Assembly (NCBI RefSeq): GCF_029201545.1
Contig: NZ_CP104007.1
Location: forward strand, 496,001-560,000
Source of the DNA: Devosia sp. FJ2-5-3
GTDB taxonomy: Bacteria; Pseudomonadota; Alphaproteobacteria; Rhizobiales; Devosiaceae
Direction: 5' to 3'
DNA length: 64,000 nt
This document shows positions 7,766 to 17,190 of this stretch, piece after piece. The translations under genes were made by a program, and so were the position numbers. The notes beneath the pieces were generated by a model. The model did not search any database. It was not told the DNA's origin and was given only the letters and a program-made list of their open reading frames with translations. The stretch's first letter is position 1. Every line of letters begins with the position of its first letter.

Positions 7766-8278
7766 ATGAACCCGTTTGTCGATGTGTGGAATGATGTGGC
7801 GACCTCGTTCGAGGCGACGCCGCCGCTGGTGGCGGCAGCGCGGCTGATCCTGGCGGTTGTGCTGGGTGGATTGATCGGGCTCGAGCGGGAGGCCAATTCC
7901 CGCAGTGCGGGGCTGAGGACCCATATCCTGATCTCGATGGGGGCGTGCCTCTTTGCGCTGCTGGCCTTCGAGATCATCGAATTTTCCGCCGATATCGAGG
8001 GCGAGCACTCGGCGGATCCGCTGCGACTCATCAGCTCGGTCACCTCCGGCGTGGCGTTCCTGGCAGCCGGTTCGATCCTCGTTTCCGGTGGCAAGGTCAT
8101 GGGACTGACGACGGGGGCGGGCATGTGGATGGCCGGCGCGATCGGGCTGGCCTGTGGCATCGGCAAGATCGGGCTCGCGGTGATGGCGTGTGTATTGGTG
8201 CTGATCACGCTGTCGGTCATCGGGGCGGCGAAGAAGAAGCTTCCGGGAGCCGCCATGGCTGAGGATGAGAGCAGGTGA
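7766..8278 (+). CDS. MgtC/SapB family inner-membrane protein
   Basis: 170 residues starting at the ATG behind AGGAGA; the open frame extends 64 codons upstream, but without family similarity. The N-terminal MgtC motif is plain: LILAVVLGGLIGLERE, then SAGLRTHILISMGACLFAL, and SVTSGVAFLAAGSIL with GLTTGAGMWMAGAIGLACG. About five helices. MgtC proteins support growth at low magnesium and modulate ATP synthase in intracellular pathogens, but many free-living relatives are uncharacterised. The leader of about 200 bp upstream shows nothing clear to me, such as a magnesium sensor. Confidence 0.9.
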   Translation: MNPFVDVWNDVATSFEATPPLVAAARLILAVVLGGLIGLEREANSRSAGLRTHILISMGACLFALLAFEIIEFSADIEGEHSADPLRLISSVTSGVAFLAAGSILVSGGKVMGLTTGAGMWMAGAIGLACGIGKIGLAVMACVLVLITLSVIGAAKKKLPGAAMAEDESR

Positions 8279-8378
8279 TTTGCCCAATCCCTTCGAGGGG
8301 TGTTCAATCGGGGCGTGCTGGATCGTCATGTAGACGAAGCCCGGACGCGATGGACCGGGCAGCGCAGTGGAGGAATTC

Positions 8379-8858
8379 ATGCAACAGGCCAAGAACATCG
8401 TCTGCATCTGGTATGACAAGGAGGCTGAGGAGGCCGCCCGCTTCTACGCCCAGACCTTCCCCGACACCCATGTGGGCAAGGTCAGCCGGGCTCCCAGCGA
8501 CAATCCCTCGGGCAAGGAAGGGGACGTGCTGACCGTCGAGTTTTCGGTCATGGGCATACCCTGCATCGGGCTCAATGGCGGCCCGGCTTTCAAGCACACC
8601 GAAGCCTTTTCAATGCAGGTGACGACAGACAGCCAGGAAGAGACCGACCGCTATTGGGACGCCATTGTGGGCAATGGCGGGCAGGAGAGCATGTGTGGCT
8701 GGTGCCGGGACAAATGGGGCATTTCCTGGCAGATCACGCCGCGCGCCCTGTCCGAAGCCATGGCGGCGGGCGGCGCGGAGGCCAAGCGGGCCTTCGAGGC
8801 GATGATGAATATGAAGAAAATCGATGTCGCAGCGATCGAGGCTGCGCGGCGGGGGTAG
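8379..8858 (+). CDS. VOC / PhnB-like protein (PF06983 type)
   Basis: 159 residues from the ATG behind GGAGGA. A single PhnB-like glyoxalase-fold domain: WYDKEAEEAARFYAQTFPD near the N-terminus, CIGLNGGPAFKHTEAFSMQV in the centre and CRDKWGISWQITP near the end, followed by a helical tail that often ends such proteins (KRAFEAMMNMKKIDVAAIEAA). Once named 3-demethylubiquinone methyltransferases, these proteins have no proven activity. It stands alone and is convergent with fumC. Confidence 0.88.
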   Translation: MQQAKNIVCIWYDKEAEEAARFYAQTFPDTHVGKVSRAPSDNPSGKEGDVLTVEFSVMGIPCIGLNGGPAFKHTEAFSMQVTTDSQEETDRYWDAIVGNGGQESMCGWCRDKWGISWQITPRALSEAMAAGGAEAKRAFEAMMNMKKIDVAAIEAARRG

Positions 8859-8896
8859 CGGCAGGGTTTTTGCCGGGCGAAGCCCCCACCCTCAAT

Positions 8897-8917
8897 CCCT
8901 CCCCACAAGGGGGAGGG
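8897..8917. repeat. Intergenic ccctcccc hairpin repeat, copy 1
   Basis: Arms ccctcccc/ggggaggg around a short loop. Related elements occur at 21572, 25218 and 34055 in this window, always between genes. Confidence 0.5.
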
Positions 8918-8959
8918 AGGCGCTAGAGCCGATAGGCCCTTCAGACGACGGCACATGTG

Positions 8960-8987
8960 AAAACACCTCCCCGGGGGGAGGTGTTTT
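8960..8987. terminator. Bidirectional intrinsic terminator
   Basis: Perfect 13-bp arms aaaacacctcccc/ggggaggtgtttt with a 2-base centre between the convergent VOC and fumC genes. The A and T runs at each end suit termination in both directions. Confidence 0.75.
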
Positions 8988-9024
8988 ACGACAGCATCAG
9001 TCATGCGCTCCGTCTGAGCACAAA

Positions 9025-10425
9025 CTACTTCTTGAGGTTGAGCGGGCCGACCATCTGTTCGGGCTTGACCTCGGCGTCGAATTCTTCGCCGGTGAGCAGG
9101 CCCAGCTCGATTGCCGTCTCGCGCAGCGTCGAGCCGTTCTTGTGGGCGGTCTTGGCGATCTTGGCGGCGTTGTCGTAGCCGATCTTGCGGTTGAGCGCGG
9201 TGACCAGCATGAGCGACTGGTCGACCAGCTGCTTGATGCGCTTGTGGTCCGGCTGGATGCCGATGGCGCAATTGTCGTTGAACGACTTGGCCGCGTCGGC
9301 GAGGAGGCGGACGGACTGCAGGAAATTATAGGCGATGACGGGCTTGAAGACGTTGAGCTCGAAATTGCCCTGGGACGCGGCAAAGCCGATGGCGGCGTCA
9401 TTGCCCATCACCTGGGCGACGACCATGGTCATGGCCTCGGACTGGGTCGGATTGACCTTGCCGGGCATGATCGAAGAGCCGGGCTCGTTCTCGGGAATGG
9501 TGATTTCACCGAGGCCCGAACGCGGGCCGGAAGCGAGCCAGCGCACGTCATTGGCGATCTTCATGAAAGCTACGGCGAGTTGCTTCAGTGCGCCCGAGGT
9601 GCCGACGAAGGCGTCGTGGCCGGCGAGCAGGGCGAACTTGTTGGGGCCGGTGACGAAGTCATGGCCGGTGAGGTCGGCGATTTCCTTGGCCACGGCCACG
9701 GCATAGTCGGGATGGGCATTAAGGCCCGTGCCGACGGCGGTGCCGCCGAGGGCCAGTTCCTTGAGCTGGGGCATACTGGCCTTGATGGCGGCCAGCGCGT
9801 AGTCGATCTGAGCCACCCAGCCGGAGATTTCCTGGCCCAGGGTCAGCGGGGTCGCGTCCTGGAGATGGGTGCGGCCGATCTTGACCACATCCATGAATTC
9901 TTCCGACTTCGCGGCCAGCGTGTCGCGTAGGAGGCCAACGCGTTCGTAGAGATAGTTTTCCACCGCTTCCACGGCCGCGATGTGCATGGCGGTCGGGTAG
10001 GTGTCGTTGGAGGACTGGCTCATATTGACGTGGTCATTGGGGTGCACGGGCTTTTTCGAACCCATGGTGCCGCCGGCCATCTCGATGGCGCGGTTGGAGA
10101 TGACCTCGTTGACGTTCATGTTGGACTGGGTGCCCGAACCTGTCTGCCAGACGACCAGCGGGAAATGATCGGCGAGCTTGCCGGCAATCACTTCGTCGGC
10201 GGCGGCGACGATGAGGTCGCGGGTAGCTTCGTCCATGAGGCCGAGCTTGGTATTGGCGAGGGCTGCGGCCTTCTTGAGAATGCCGAAGGCGCGGACGATC
10301 TCGGTGGGCATCTTTTCCCCGCCGATGTCGAAGTTCATCAGGCTGCGGGCCGTCTGCGCGCCGTAATATTTGTCGGTCGGCACATTGATGGTGCCCATGG
10401 TGTCCGATTCAACGCGCGTGGTCAT
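9025..10425 (-). CDS. fumC: Class II fumarate hydratase
   Basis: 466 residues, the normal FumC length, started at the ATG behind GGAGAG; the open frame extends 18 codons upstream. Converts fumarate to L-malate in the TCA cycle as a cytoplasmic tetramer without iron-sulfur clusters. Motifs include [27 protein letters not shown] (catalytic His/Ser region), [10 protein letters not shown] and the superfamily signature [13 protein letters not shown]. No neighbour shares the pathway. It follows the rpmF terminator, so it is probably transcribed from its own promoter. Confidence 0.97.
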   Translation of the reverse strand: MTTRVESDTMGTINVPTDKYYGAQTARSLMNFDIGGEKMPTEIVRAFGILKKAAALANTKLGLMDEATRDLIVAAADEVIAGKLADHFPLVVWQTGSGTQSNMNVNEVISNRAIEMAGGTMGSKKPVHPNDHVNMSQSSNDTYPTAMHIAAVEAVENYLYERVGLLRDTLAAKSEEFMDVVKIGRTHLQDATPLTLGQEISGWVAQIDYALAAIKASMPQLKELALGGTAVGTGLNAHPDYAVAVAKEIADLTGHDFVTGPNKFALLAGHDAFVGTSGALKQLAVAFMKIANDVRWLASGPRSGLGEITIPENEPGSSIMPGKVNPTQSEAMTMVVAQVMGNDAAIGFAASQGNFELNVFKPVIAYNFLQSVRLLADAAKSFNDNCAIGIQPDHKRIKQLVDQSLMLVTALNRKIGYDNAAKIAKTAHKNGSTLRETAIELGLLTGEEFDAEVKPEQMVGPLNLKK

Positions 10426-10472
10426 GCCTGGCTCTCCAAAGCTGCTGCCGCTTCTTTTGGCGGGGGGAGGGT

Positions 10473-10508
10473 AAAACAAAACGGCCGACCCTTGTGCAGG
10501 ATCGGCCG
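10473..10508 (-). terminator. Intrinsic terminator after rpmF
   Basis: Read leftward: cggccgatcc, loop, ggtcggccg, then TTTTGTTTT. It separates rpmF from fumC. Confidence 0.8.
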
Positions 10509-10552
10509 CGAAATTTTCAATTCGAGCGCATCAGCGCCGCAAGCCCCGGGGC

Positions 10553-10732
10553 TTACTTCTTGACGGCGAGAATCTGACGGCCGCGATACATGCCGGTCTT
10601 GAGATCGACGTGGTGCGGACGGCGCAGCTCGCCCGAATCCTTGTCTTCCACATATGTGGGGTTTGCGAGAGCGTCAGCCGAGCGACGGAAGCCGCGCTTC
10701 ATCGGCGAGGTCTTGCGTTTTGGAACTGCCAT
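10553..10732 (-). CDS. rpmF: 50S ribosomal protein L32
   Basis: 59 residues, read directly from the sequence. It begins [18 protein letters not shown] and continues with [16 protein letters not shown], the usual alphaproteobacterial L32 ending in AVKK. The zinc-binding cysteines found in some L32 proteins are absent, as is normal for this class. L32 sits in the large subunit near the peptidyl transferase region. It is a single gene followed by a strong terminator; plsX or fab genes, linked in other bacteria, are not adjacent. Confidence 0.96.
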   Translation of the reverse strand: MAVPKRKTSPMKRGFRRSADALANPTYVEDKDSGELRRPHHVDLKTGMYRGRQILAVKK

Positions 10733-10994
10733 GGTCCGGTCCTTCCGAATTCAATTATTTTCCGCCGCCGCGAGACGGCTCAGAGATCTCGTCTCTGATG
10801 GGGGATTGGCGCGGTCTATAGATGACTTGCCGGGTTTTGGCAACACGAGTCAGTGCGGGATTTGCGATGAGCGCGACAGGCGCTGCGCCTTTTTCCGGCG
10901 GCCGGCTCCGTCGTGCCGGTCATCCCCCAATTCGCGCGGGAGGAGGGGGATGACCTTTGGTGGCTTGCCACCCTTGCCCAGGGCGATCCTTGGC

Positions 10995-11966
10995 CTAGAA
11001 CAGAGGCGGGATGGCGCCGAGGGGGACGAGGCCGGAAGAGACTGTCCCGGCGCGGAAATTGACCTGATTGACGTGGCGCCCATCATTGCCGGGAACGCCG
11101 AGCACGAGGGTGCGCCAGGGCTCCTCGATCATCGGGCCGATGCGCTCGGCAACGCCATGGGAGGTGATGTCGATCTGGCCATTGAGCAGGCCGGCCTCGT
11201 CGAGCATGAGGTTGCCATTGGCTTCGAGATCGGAGCCTGCGTCCTTGGAGCGCAGCGCGATGGCGTCGAGCCGGCCGCCGGCGCGCTGCCATGTCGGCAG
11301 CAGGGTTGCGGTGTCGATGTCGCGCAGATCGTCCGGGAGGCGGGTGATTTCGCTCTCAAGCTCGATATCGGCGGCCTGGACTGCGGCGCCGGGGAAATCG
11401 AGGGCGGTGGTGCGGGCGTAGAGGGCAAGATCGGCCAGGCCCTCTTGGGCGTCGTGGCGCTCGGGGATGTCGAGCAGATGCATTTCCACAGTGCCGGCGC
11501 GAGCGATCAGCGCATCGCCGAAGAGCAAATCGTTCCAGCTCACATTGGTGCCGACGATGGACAGGCGGGCAATGCGCCAATTGTCGACCCGCAGGCTGGC
11601 TTCGAGACCATCCCAGGACAGGGCGGAGCGCTGGCCGGTGAAGGCGTCCGAAATCTCGGCGGCACCGCGCGCCGACGCAATCAGATGGGTGGGGCGGTAC
11701 ACGACCGCGCTGGCGCGCACTTCGGGGATTTCGACCATGACATCGCCCGAAACGATCACGGCGTCGGTGCAATCAATGTCGATATTGAAGGGATAGCCGC
11801 CCATGCCCAGTGTGGCACAGGTGAGCTGGGGACTGGTTTCGCCATCGGCAAAGGCGAGGGCCTCGACCTGCTGGCGGATCTGGCCGGTGACAAAATACCA
11901 GCCTGCCGTCCAGGCGATGACGAGGAGGAGGACGATCGAGCCCAGAATAATGATTCGCTTCTTCAT
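10995..11966 (-). CDS. DUF2125 family protein, membrane-anchored
   Basis: 323 residues. The N-terminus (KKRIIILGSIVLLLVIAWTAGWYFV) is an uncleaved signal anchor that places the rest in the periplasm. The DUF2125 pattern follows: the GMGGYPFNIDIDC segment with two nearby Cys, RPTHLIASARG, and repeated beta-rich stretches. The family is restricted mostly to alphaproteobacteria and has no known function, although the repeated strands recall AsmA-like proteins. The 262 bp between it and rpmF hold no gene I can see. Confidence 0.85.
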   Translation of the reverse strand: MKKRIIILGSIVLLLVIAWTAGWYFVTGQIRQQVEALAFADGETSPQLTCATLGMGGYPFNIDIDCTDAVIVSGDVMVEIPEVRASAVVYRPTHLIASARGAAEISDAFTGQRSALSWDGLEASLRVDNWRIARLSIVGTNVSWNDLLFGDALIARAGTVEMHLLDIPERHDAQEGLADLALYARTTALDFPGAAVQAADIELESEITRLPDDLRDIDTATLLPTWQRAGGRLDAIALRSKDAGSDLEANGNLMLDEAGLLNGQIDITSHGVAERIGPMIEEPWRTLVLGVPGNDGRHVNQVNFRAGTVSSGLVPLGAIPPLF

Positions 11967-12080
11967 CGTTCTCTTCTATCTTTGCGGACGCCGGGGCAAA
12001 AGCGGATTGCTTGACGCAGCGGTTCGGGCGCAAACTGGCAGGCGCCCGTTGGGCCAGGACCAGGCTGGCATGGATTTGTG

Positions 12081-12641
12081 ATGCAGGACTTTACCGAAAA
12101 CCAGTCTCATTGGGTGTTTGGATACGGATCGCTGATCTGGAATCCGGGCTTTGTGCACACAAGCGCGCAATTGGGATTGCTGCGTGGCGCGCATCGCTCG
12201 CTCTCGATCATTTCGCACCATCATCGCGGCACCCAGGAGCGGCCGGGGCTCGTGTTCGGACTGACGCGGGGCGGCTCGTGCCGCGGCATGGTTTTCGAGG
12301 TGGCGGCGGCTGACTGGCCGGCGGTACGGGCCTATCTCGAAGAGCGTGAGCAGGTGACCTCGGTCTATCGCGACGTGATGCGGCCGGTTCGGCTCGATGA
12401 CGGCCGAAGGGTATCCGCGCTGGCCTTTCTGGTGGATGAACGGCACGCGCAGTTTGCCGGGGCGCTCAGCCTCGAGCAGCAGGCAGAGATGGTGCTGGCA
12501 GGGGTAGGGATCTCCGGGCGCAATGTCGACTATGTGGTCAATACGGCCCGGCATCTGCAACTATTGGGCATTCGCGATCGCATGCTCGATCAACTGGTGG
12601 CGCAGTTGGGAGAAAAGGCGGCCGAAGGTCAGGCCGCCTGA
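12081..12641 (+). CDS. ChaC-like gamma-glutamylcyclotransferase
   Basis: 186 residues, begun at the ATG (a GTG directly before it is in frame). The ChaC signature FGYGSLIWNPGF is at the N-terminus, the general base Glu lies in YLEEREQ, and the YVVNTARHLQLLGI stretch closes the fold. The family splits gamma-glutamyl peptides, chiefly glutathione, to 5-oxoproline and Cys-Gly. It is divergent from the DUF2125 gene, and its 3' end overlaps the next, convergent gene by 13 bp. Confidence 0.92.
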   Translation: MQDFTENQSHWVFGYGSLIWNPGFVHTSAQLGLLRGAHRSLSIISHHHRGTQERPGLVFGLTRGGSCRGMVFEVAAADWPAVRAYLEEREQVTSVYRDVMRPVRLDDGRRVSALAFLVDERHAQFAGALSLEQQAEMVLAGVGISGRNVDYVVNTARHLQLLGIRDRMLDQLVAQLGEKAAEGQAA

Positions 12642-12964
12642 GCCGAGGCCGAAGCAGCGGGGCCGCCGCCTTCAAGATCAACAATGGTCGAAAGCCGCTC
12701 GCCCTCTTCGGTCGGGGCCGTGAGGCGGATGATGCTCTGCGCCTCGCCAAGGGCGCGGCGGAACCGGGTACGGCTGAGCGGATCGGCGACAAGTTCGGCT
12801 GTCGATCCCACCCACAGCACCGCCTTGGCGCCAGCGATCAGGTAGAGATGATTTTCCCGAAGCGTAAAGCCGTCGAGGCTTTCCGACACGATGCCATAGA
12901 GGCGGCCGGAAACGCCTTGCCAGCTCGTGGCGTGGTCGGCGGAATGGGCGTCGCTATTTGGCAT
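12629..12964 (-). CDS. Conserved hypothetical protein
   Basis: 111 residues from an ATG behind a strong AAAGGAGG. An apparently soluble protein with a beta-rich middle (SGRLYGIVSESLDGFTLREN, HLYLIAGAKAVLWVGST) and a C-terminal Ala/Gly tail. No domain recognised. The 3' end overlaps the convergent ChaC gene by 13 bp, so the Ala-rich tail may be dispensable. Confidence 0.7.
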   Translation of the reverse strand: MPNSDAHSADHATSWQGVSGRLYGIVSESLDGFTLRENHLYLIAGAKAVLWVGSTAELVADPLSRTRFRRALGEAQSIIRLTAPTEEGERLSTIVDLEGGGPAASASAQAA

Positions 12965-13072
12965 CGGGCTGTTCCTCCTTTGATGGAGCGGAACAAAAGT
13001 GGAACGGAAAAGCGAATCAGTCAAGACAACTTCGCTAGCGCACTAGATGTATGGTGTCTCATACAATTTATG

Positions 13073-13891
13073 TCAATATTTAGTAGTCTGGCGATCCTTG
13101 AGCGCCTGAATGCGCTCGGCGAGGCCGGGATCAACGGGGCGATCGAGTCCTTGTTCCACCGCTTCGAGCACTAATTCGTCAGTGCTCTCTTCGATCGCAG
13201 CGCGCAATTGGAGAAGGAATATGTCGGGAGCAAGGCCGGGCTGGATCGGCGGCAGGAAGCGCGCCTTGGCTTTTCCGGGCCAGATCACGGGGGAGTTGCG
13301 TCCCCAGAAAAGGCCTGAATTGAGCGCCACAGGCACGACCGGCACGTTCAGTTCGCGATAGAGCCGGACGATCCCCTGCCGGTAGTCCGGTGGGGCGAGG
13401 GCGGCCTTGCGCGTGCCCTCGGGGAAGATGACGATGCGGCAACCGCGCTCGATGGCGCTGTGGGCCTGCGCCATCATCAGGGGGATGGCTTCCGAGCCCC
13501 GCTGCCGGTCAACCTCGATGCAGTCGAGCGAACGGGCGGCCCAGCCGAAGAAGGGGATGCGCATCAGCTCCTTCTTGACGATATAGGCGGGCCGGCCAGT
13601 GTGGGGGAAGATGGCAAAGACGTCCCAATCGGACTGGTGCTTGGCCGCGATGATGCAGCCGCCCTCCGGGATGTTCTCGACACCTGTCACTTCGGTGCCG
13701 ACCCCGGCTATGGTGCGCAGGAAGGCGATATTGGAGGCGCACCAATAGCGCGCCAGATGCCAGCTGAGGCGGGTGCGGCCCGCCACGAGGCCGATCGTTC
13801 CGATGATGATGGCGATGATCGCCGTCTGCCCGATAAAGACCAGGTAGAAAAGGGCGGTCCGTATCGCCTGGATAGCCGTCTTGATGGTCAT
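13073..13891 (-). CDS. plsC: 1-acyl-sn-glycerol-3-phosphate acyltransferase
   Basis: 272 residues from the ATG behind GGGAGG. Transfers an acyl chain to lysophosphatidic acid to make phosphatidic acid, the second step of phospholipid synthesis. One N-terminal membrane helix (FYLVFIGQTAIIAIIIGTIG), the catalytic HX4D in KHQSDWD, the PFFGWAAR stretch, and the substrate motif FPEGTRK. The tail after about residue 215 is charged. Stands alone, downstream of ftsE/ftsX on the same strand. Confidence 0.94.
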   Translation of the reverse strand: MTIKTAIQAIRTALFYLVFIGQTAIIAIIIGTIGLVAGRTRLSWHLARYWCASNIAFLRTIAGVGTEVTGVENIPEGGCIIAAKHQSDWDVFAIFPHTGRPAYIVKKELMRIPFFGWAARSLDCIEVDRQRGSEAIPLMMAQAHSAIERGCRIVIFPEGTRKAALAPPDYRQGIVRLYRELNVPVVPVALNSGLFWGRNSPVIWPGKAKARFLPPIQPGLAPDIFLLQLRAAIEESTDELVLEAVEQGLDRPVDPGLAERIQALKDRQTTKY

Positions 13892-13963
13892 ATATCCTCC
13901 CGACACCCTGGGGCGCCCCTTTTCATAGCCTCAGCATTTCGGCTTGGCGAGAGCGGGGAGGGC

Positions 13964-14911
13964 TCAGGAGGCTTCGCTGAGATAGCGCCGAACGGTAACG
14001 CGCGAGGTGATTGCGGTGAGGACGGCGATCACCGGCACGACGAGGGCGGTGAGGATCATGCCATCCACCCCGAGCACGAACTGGCCGAAGAGCACGCCCA
14101 TCTGGGCCGTCGCCTCGTGGGGCAGGACGCTGCCGGCGGCCGCGCCGATGGCCGCAAAGAAAAGCGTTGCCAATACTGCGCCCAAAAGCCCGCCCTGCAG
14201 GCCAATGGACAGGAACCGCCCCTGGAACTCGCCGGCAATGAATTTGTTGGAGGCGCCAATGAAGTGCAGCACGTCGACGATTTCGCGGTTCGAGGCCATG
14301 GCGCCGCGCGTGGCGAAGACGATGGCGAGGACGGTGGCCACTCCGATCAGCCCGAGGACGAGCAGGCCGGACAAGACGACCGTGCCGGCCATGGTGTTGA
14401 GCTGCTGGCGCCAGGCGGCGTGGGTATCGAGGCTGGCTCCCTTGATGGCGCCCAGATTGCGCTCCAGCGAAGCGATATCGGCATCGACCGGATCGGCCAG
14501 TTGCACGACGACAAGGCGCGGGATGGCAATGACGGAAAGGTCGAGGCCGGCGCCGAGCCAGGGCTGGAGCAGGGCCTGGCTCTCCTCGATGGTGAGGGCG
14601 CGCGCGCCCGAAACGCCGGGCGTGGCCTGGGCGAGGGAAACGGCGGTGCGCAGATTGCTTTCCATCACCTCGCCTTCGACGGGGCGCAGCTGGATGGTGA
14701 GTTCGCGCCCGACATCGGCCGACCAGGCGATGGCCGATTTCTGGACAAGCACGACGCCGCCCAGGGTAACGGCGGACAAAAAGCTCATAATGGTGATGAG
14801 CAGCAGGAGCGTGCGGCCGGCGACGCTTTTTTCGGGGACGATGGGGGCGCCGCCGCTGCGACGCGGGATGGGCAGCCAATGGGGCAGTCGCGACAGCAGG
14901 GTCTTAGTCAT
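13964..14911 (-). CDS. ftsX: Cell division protein FtsX
   Basis: 315 residues with the FtsX layout: a short cytoplasmic N-terminus, helix 1 (LLLLITIMSFLSAVTLGG), an extracytoplasmic domain of about 120 residues, then three helices (TVVLSGLLVLGLIGVATVLA, GGLLGAVLATLFFAAIGAAA, LTALVVPVIAVLTAI). The NREIVDVLHFIGA motif that contacts FtsE is present. FtsEX couples septal ring function to activation of cell-wall hydrolases. Its start overlaps the end of ftsE by 8 bp. Confidence 0.93.
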   Translation of the reverse strand: MTKTLLSRLPHWLPIPRRSGGAPIVPEKSVAGRTLLLLITIMSFLSAVTLGGVVLVQKSAIAWSADVGRELTIQLRPVEGEVMESNLRTAVSLAQATPGVSGARALTIEESQALLQPWLGAGLDLSVIAIPRLVVVQLADPVDADIASLERNLGAIKGASLDTHAAWRQQLNTMAGTVVLSGLLVLGLIGVATVLAIVFATRGAMASNREIVDVLHFIGASNKFIAGEFQGRFLSIGLQGGLLGAVLATLFFAAIGAAAGSVLPHEATAQMGVLFGQFVLGVDGMILTALVVPVIAVLTAITSRVTVRRYLSEAS

Positions 14912-15566
14912 GAATGGTCAACTCCCCCTTGTTGAGCACCATGCGCGGATAGGGGAAGCGATCGAGCAGGGGCAGTTCATGCGTGGCCAGAATGATGGTC
15001 ATGCCCAGGGTGCGATTGAGCTCGGCAAAGAGATGGACCAGCCGGCTCGACAGATCGGGATCGACATTGCCGGTAGGCTCGTCGGCGAGCAGCACTTTGG
15101 GGCGGGCGATGACGGCGCGGGCAATGGCGGCGCGCTGCTTTTCACCGCCGGAGAGAACCGTGGGCAGGGCGTGCATGCGCTCGCCGAGGCCAACCCATTC
15201 GAGCAGCTCGGTGACATTGGGCCGGTATTCGCTCTCCGGCTGGCCAAGGACGCGCAGGGGCAGCGCCACATTTTCGAAAGTGGTCAGATGATCGAGAAGG
15301 CGAAATTCCTGGAAGACGATGCCGATATGGCGGCGCATCTGCAGGAGCTGGTCATGGGTGAGCTGGCCGACATCCTCGCCGAACATGGTGACATTGCCGC
15401 GGCTGGGCTTCAGCGACAGCAGCAACAGGCGCAGCAGGCTGGTCTTGCCCGAGCCGGACGGGCCGGTGAGGAAGTGGAACGAGCCGGGCTCGATGGAAAA
15501 GGACAGGTCCCTCAGGATCTCCGGGCCATTGCCGTAACGCAGGCCCACGTCGGAAAATTCGATCAA
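14904..15566 (-). CDS. ftsE: Cell division ATP-binding protein FtsE
   Basis: 220 residues from a TTG start behind GGGGAG. Complete ABC ATPase: Walker A GPSGSGKTS, Q-loop FQEFRLLDH, signature LSGGEKQRAAIARA, Walker B VLLADEPTGNVD, and the H-loop in ATHELPLL. Works at the inner membrane with FtsX. It is divergent from the zinc-ribbon gene that often accompanies ftsE in alphaproteobacteria. Confidence 0.96.
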   Translation of the reverse strand: MIEFSDVGLRYGNGPEILRDLSFSIEPGSFHFLTGPSGSGKTSLLRLLLLSLKPSRGNVTMFGEDVGQLTHDQLLQMRRHIGIVFQEFRLLDHLTTFENVALPLRVLGQPESEYRPNVTELLEWVGLGERMHALPTVLSGGEKQRAAIARAVIARPKVLLADEPTGNVDPDLSSRLVHLFAELNRTLGMTIILATHELPLLDRFPYPRMVLNKGELTIHD

Positions 15567-15780
15567 GGACGGGTGCTCCCCAGCTTGTCCGGTGGTGTTG
15601 GCGCCGTGCGCGAATCAGGTGGCGCCCATCATAGCAGCGACGGGCCGCCATCGCGGCATCGGCCTGCCGCTTTGGACGGGGGAAAGCGGCACAATTGTGA
15701 TCGTGGGGTCGGTTTGAGGAGTATTAACCGGACCGGGGATAGGGTTGGGGCCTGTTAACGGGACCTGTTTCTCCGATCCA

Positions 15781-16695
15781 ATGATTATCACCTGCCCCAA
15801 TTGCCAGACGAAATATCAGGTGACCTACGAAGCCATCGGCTCGGTAGGGCGCAAGGTGCAGTGCGCCAGCTGTCAGCAATCCTGGCAGCAGCGGCCGCCT
15901 GCGCCGATGGTCTCGCCAGAGCCCGAATCGGATCAGCTGTTCGAGGAAATCGCCGAAGATGCGCTCGACGAGGCGCTGCAGGCCGAACAGCGCGAAGCGG
16001 CACAGCAGGAGGCCGAGGAGCGGCGCGCCCGCAGATTGGCCGAAAGAGCCCAGGAACCGGAAAAAAAGAAAAAGACCGCCGACGCGGCCGAGTTGCGCAA
16101 GCGCCAGCAGGCCTTTTCGCGGCGCCAGACCGCCATGTTCTCGAGCCTGCCCATGGCGCGCATGCGCCGGACGGCGCGGATCGTGGCCGGCGGGCTCCTG
16201 GCCTGCATAGTGGGTCTCGGCTTTTTCGGCCGGGTGCAGATCGTGGAGCGCTATCCGGACCTGGCGGGGCTCTATTCAGCCGTGGGGCTGGGGGTCAATG
16301 TGGTGGGGCTGGACCTGGCGCAATTGCAATCGAGCCGCAGCGTTGCCGAGGGCAAGGAAGCGCTCGCCGTTTCGGCCCAGATCGTGGGGATGATGTCCGA
16401 CCCGGTGGCCGTGCCGCCCGTATTGGTGAGCCTGCTCGATGCCGAGGATCGCACGGTCTATGAGTGGATCGTCTCGCCGCGCGTGCGCGACCTGATGGCG
16501 GGGGAGCGGGCGACGTTCGATACACGCCTGTCGCTGCCGCCGAGTGAGGCGGTGCGGGTGCGCCTCAGCTTTACCAATGGCCGGGCCGCGCGTGGTTCTG
16601 CCAACGAACCCAACCAGGCCGGTCCGCGCGAGGACAGCGCGGCTCCCCAACACGCTCCGGCCGTTTCCTCGCAGCCGCAAATTCCAGCGCACTGA
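15781..16695 (+). CDS. MJ0042-type zinc-ribbon membrane protein
   Basis: 304 residues from the ATG immediately before IITCPNC; the ribosome site is weak. The N-terminal zinc ribbon has CPNC and CASC pairs (residues about 5-28). An acidic then Glu/Arg-rich coiled-coil follows (residues about 50-110), one membrane helix (RIVAGGLLACIVGLGFFG) at about 140-157, and a periplasmic beta domain (DUF3426-like) with VRVRLSF near its end. Next to ftsE and cpdR, so a division-linked role is possible but unproven. The coiled coil could mediate oligomers. Confidence 0.82.
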   Translation: MIITCPNCQTKYQVTYEAIGSVGRKVQCASCQQSWQQRPPAPMVSPEPESDQLFEEIAEDALDEALQAEQREAAQQEAEERRARRLAERAQEPEKKKKTADAAELRKRQQAFSRRQTAMFSSLPMARMRRTARIVAGGLLACIVGLGFFGRVQIVERYPDLAGLYSAVGLGVNVVGLDLAQLQSSRSVAEGKEALAVSAQIVGMMSDPVAVPPVLVSLLDAEDRTVYEWIVSPRVRDLMAGERATFDTRLSLPPSEAVRVRLSFTNGRAARGSANEPNQAGPREDSAAPQHAPAVSSQPQIPAH

Positions 16696-16773
16696 GTTTT
16701 GGTGGCCCATGCGGGCCGCATGATGGCATGATTTTGCGGCCTGCGGGACGCACGCATTTTTTCAGGAGACCCC

Positions 16774-17184
16774 ATGGCCCGCATTCTTGTTGCAGAAGAC
16801 GATCCGTCGGTTCGCGCCTTCGTGGTCACTGCGCTGACGATGAAGGGCCATGAGGTCGTGGCCGAAGAAGATGGTGGCCTGGCGGCCGAAACCGCGGATG
16901 CGGAAAACGGCCGGTTCGACCTCATGCTGTCCGACATCAAGATGCCGGTGATGGACGGGATCGCGCTGGCCCTGCATGTGGGCGCTGCCTATCCCGAGAT
17001 CACCATCGTGCTGATGACCGGCTTTGCCGACCAGCGCGAGCGGGCCCATGGGCTAGACGCGCTGATCTATGACGTGATCACCAAGCCGTTCACCCTGGCC
17101 GACCTCCTGGCCAAGGTTGAGGACGCGCTCGAGGGGCGGCCGGTGGAAGTTGTCTCGATTGCCCGCAAGGGGCTGGAGCACTAG
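16774..17184 (+). CDS. cpdR: Single-domain response regulator CpdR
   Basis: 136 residues forming one receiver domain with no output domain. The acidic pocket is E8/D9/D10, the phosphorylation site is D54 (LSDIKMP), with T82 and K104. The stretch MTGFADQRERAHGLDAL is a close match to CpdR of Caulobacter, Brucella and rhizobia. CpdR is phosphorylated through CckA-ChpT and, when unphosphorylated, primes ClpXP to destroy cell-cycle proteins. Its location beside ftsE and the zinc-ribbon gene matches related genomes. Confidence 0.85.
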   Translation: MARILVAEDDPSVRAFVVTALTMKGHEVVAEEDGGLAAETADAENGRFDLMLSDIKMPVMDGIALALHVGAAYPEITIVLMTGFADQRERAHGLDALIYDVITKPFTLADLLAKVEDALEGRPVEVVSIARKGLEH

Positions 17185-17190
17185 CGCCGG

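Noticed and set aside
13460..15758. Two long plus-strand frames opposite plsC and ftsX/ftsE
   Set aside because: Antisense of recognised genes; no motifs of their own.
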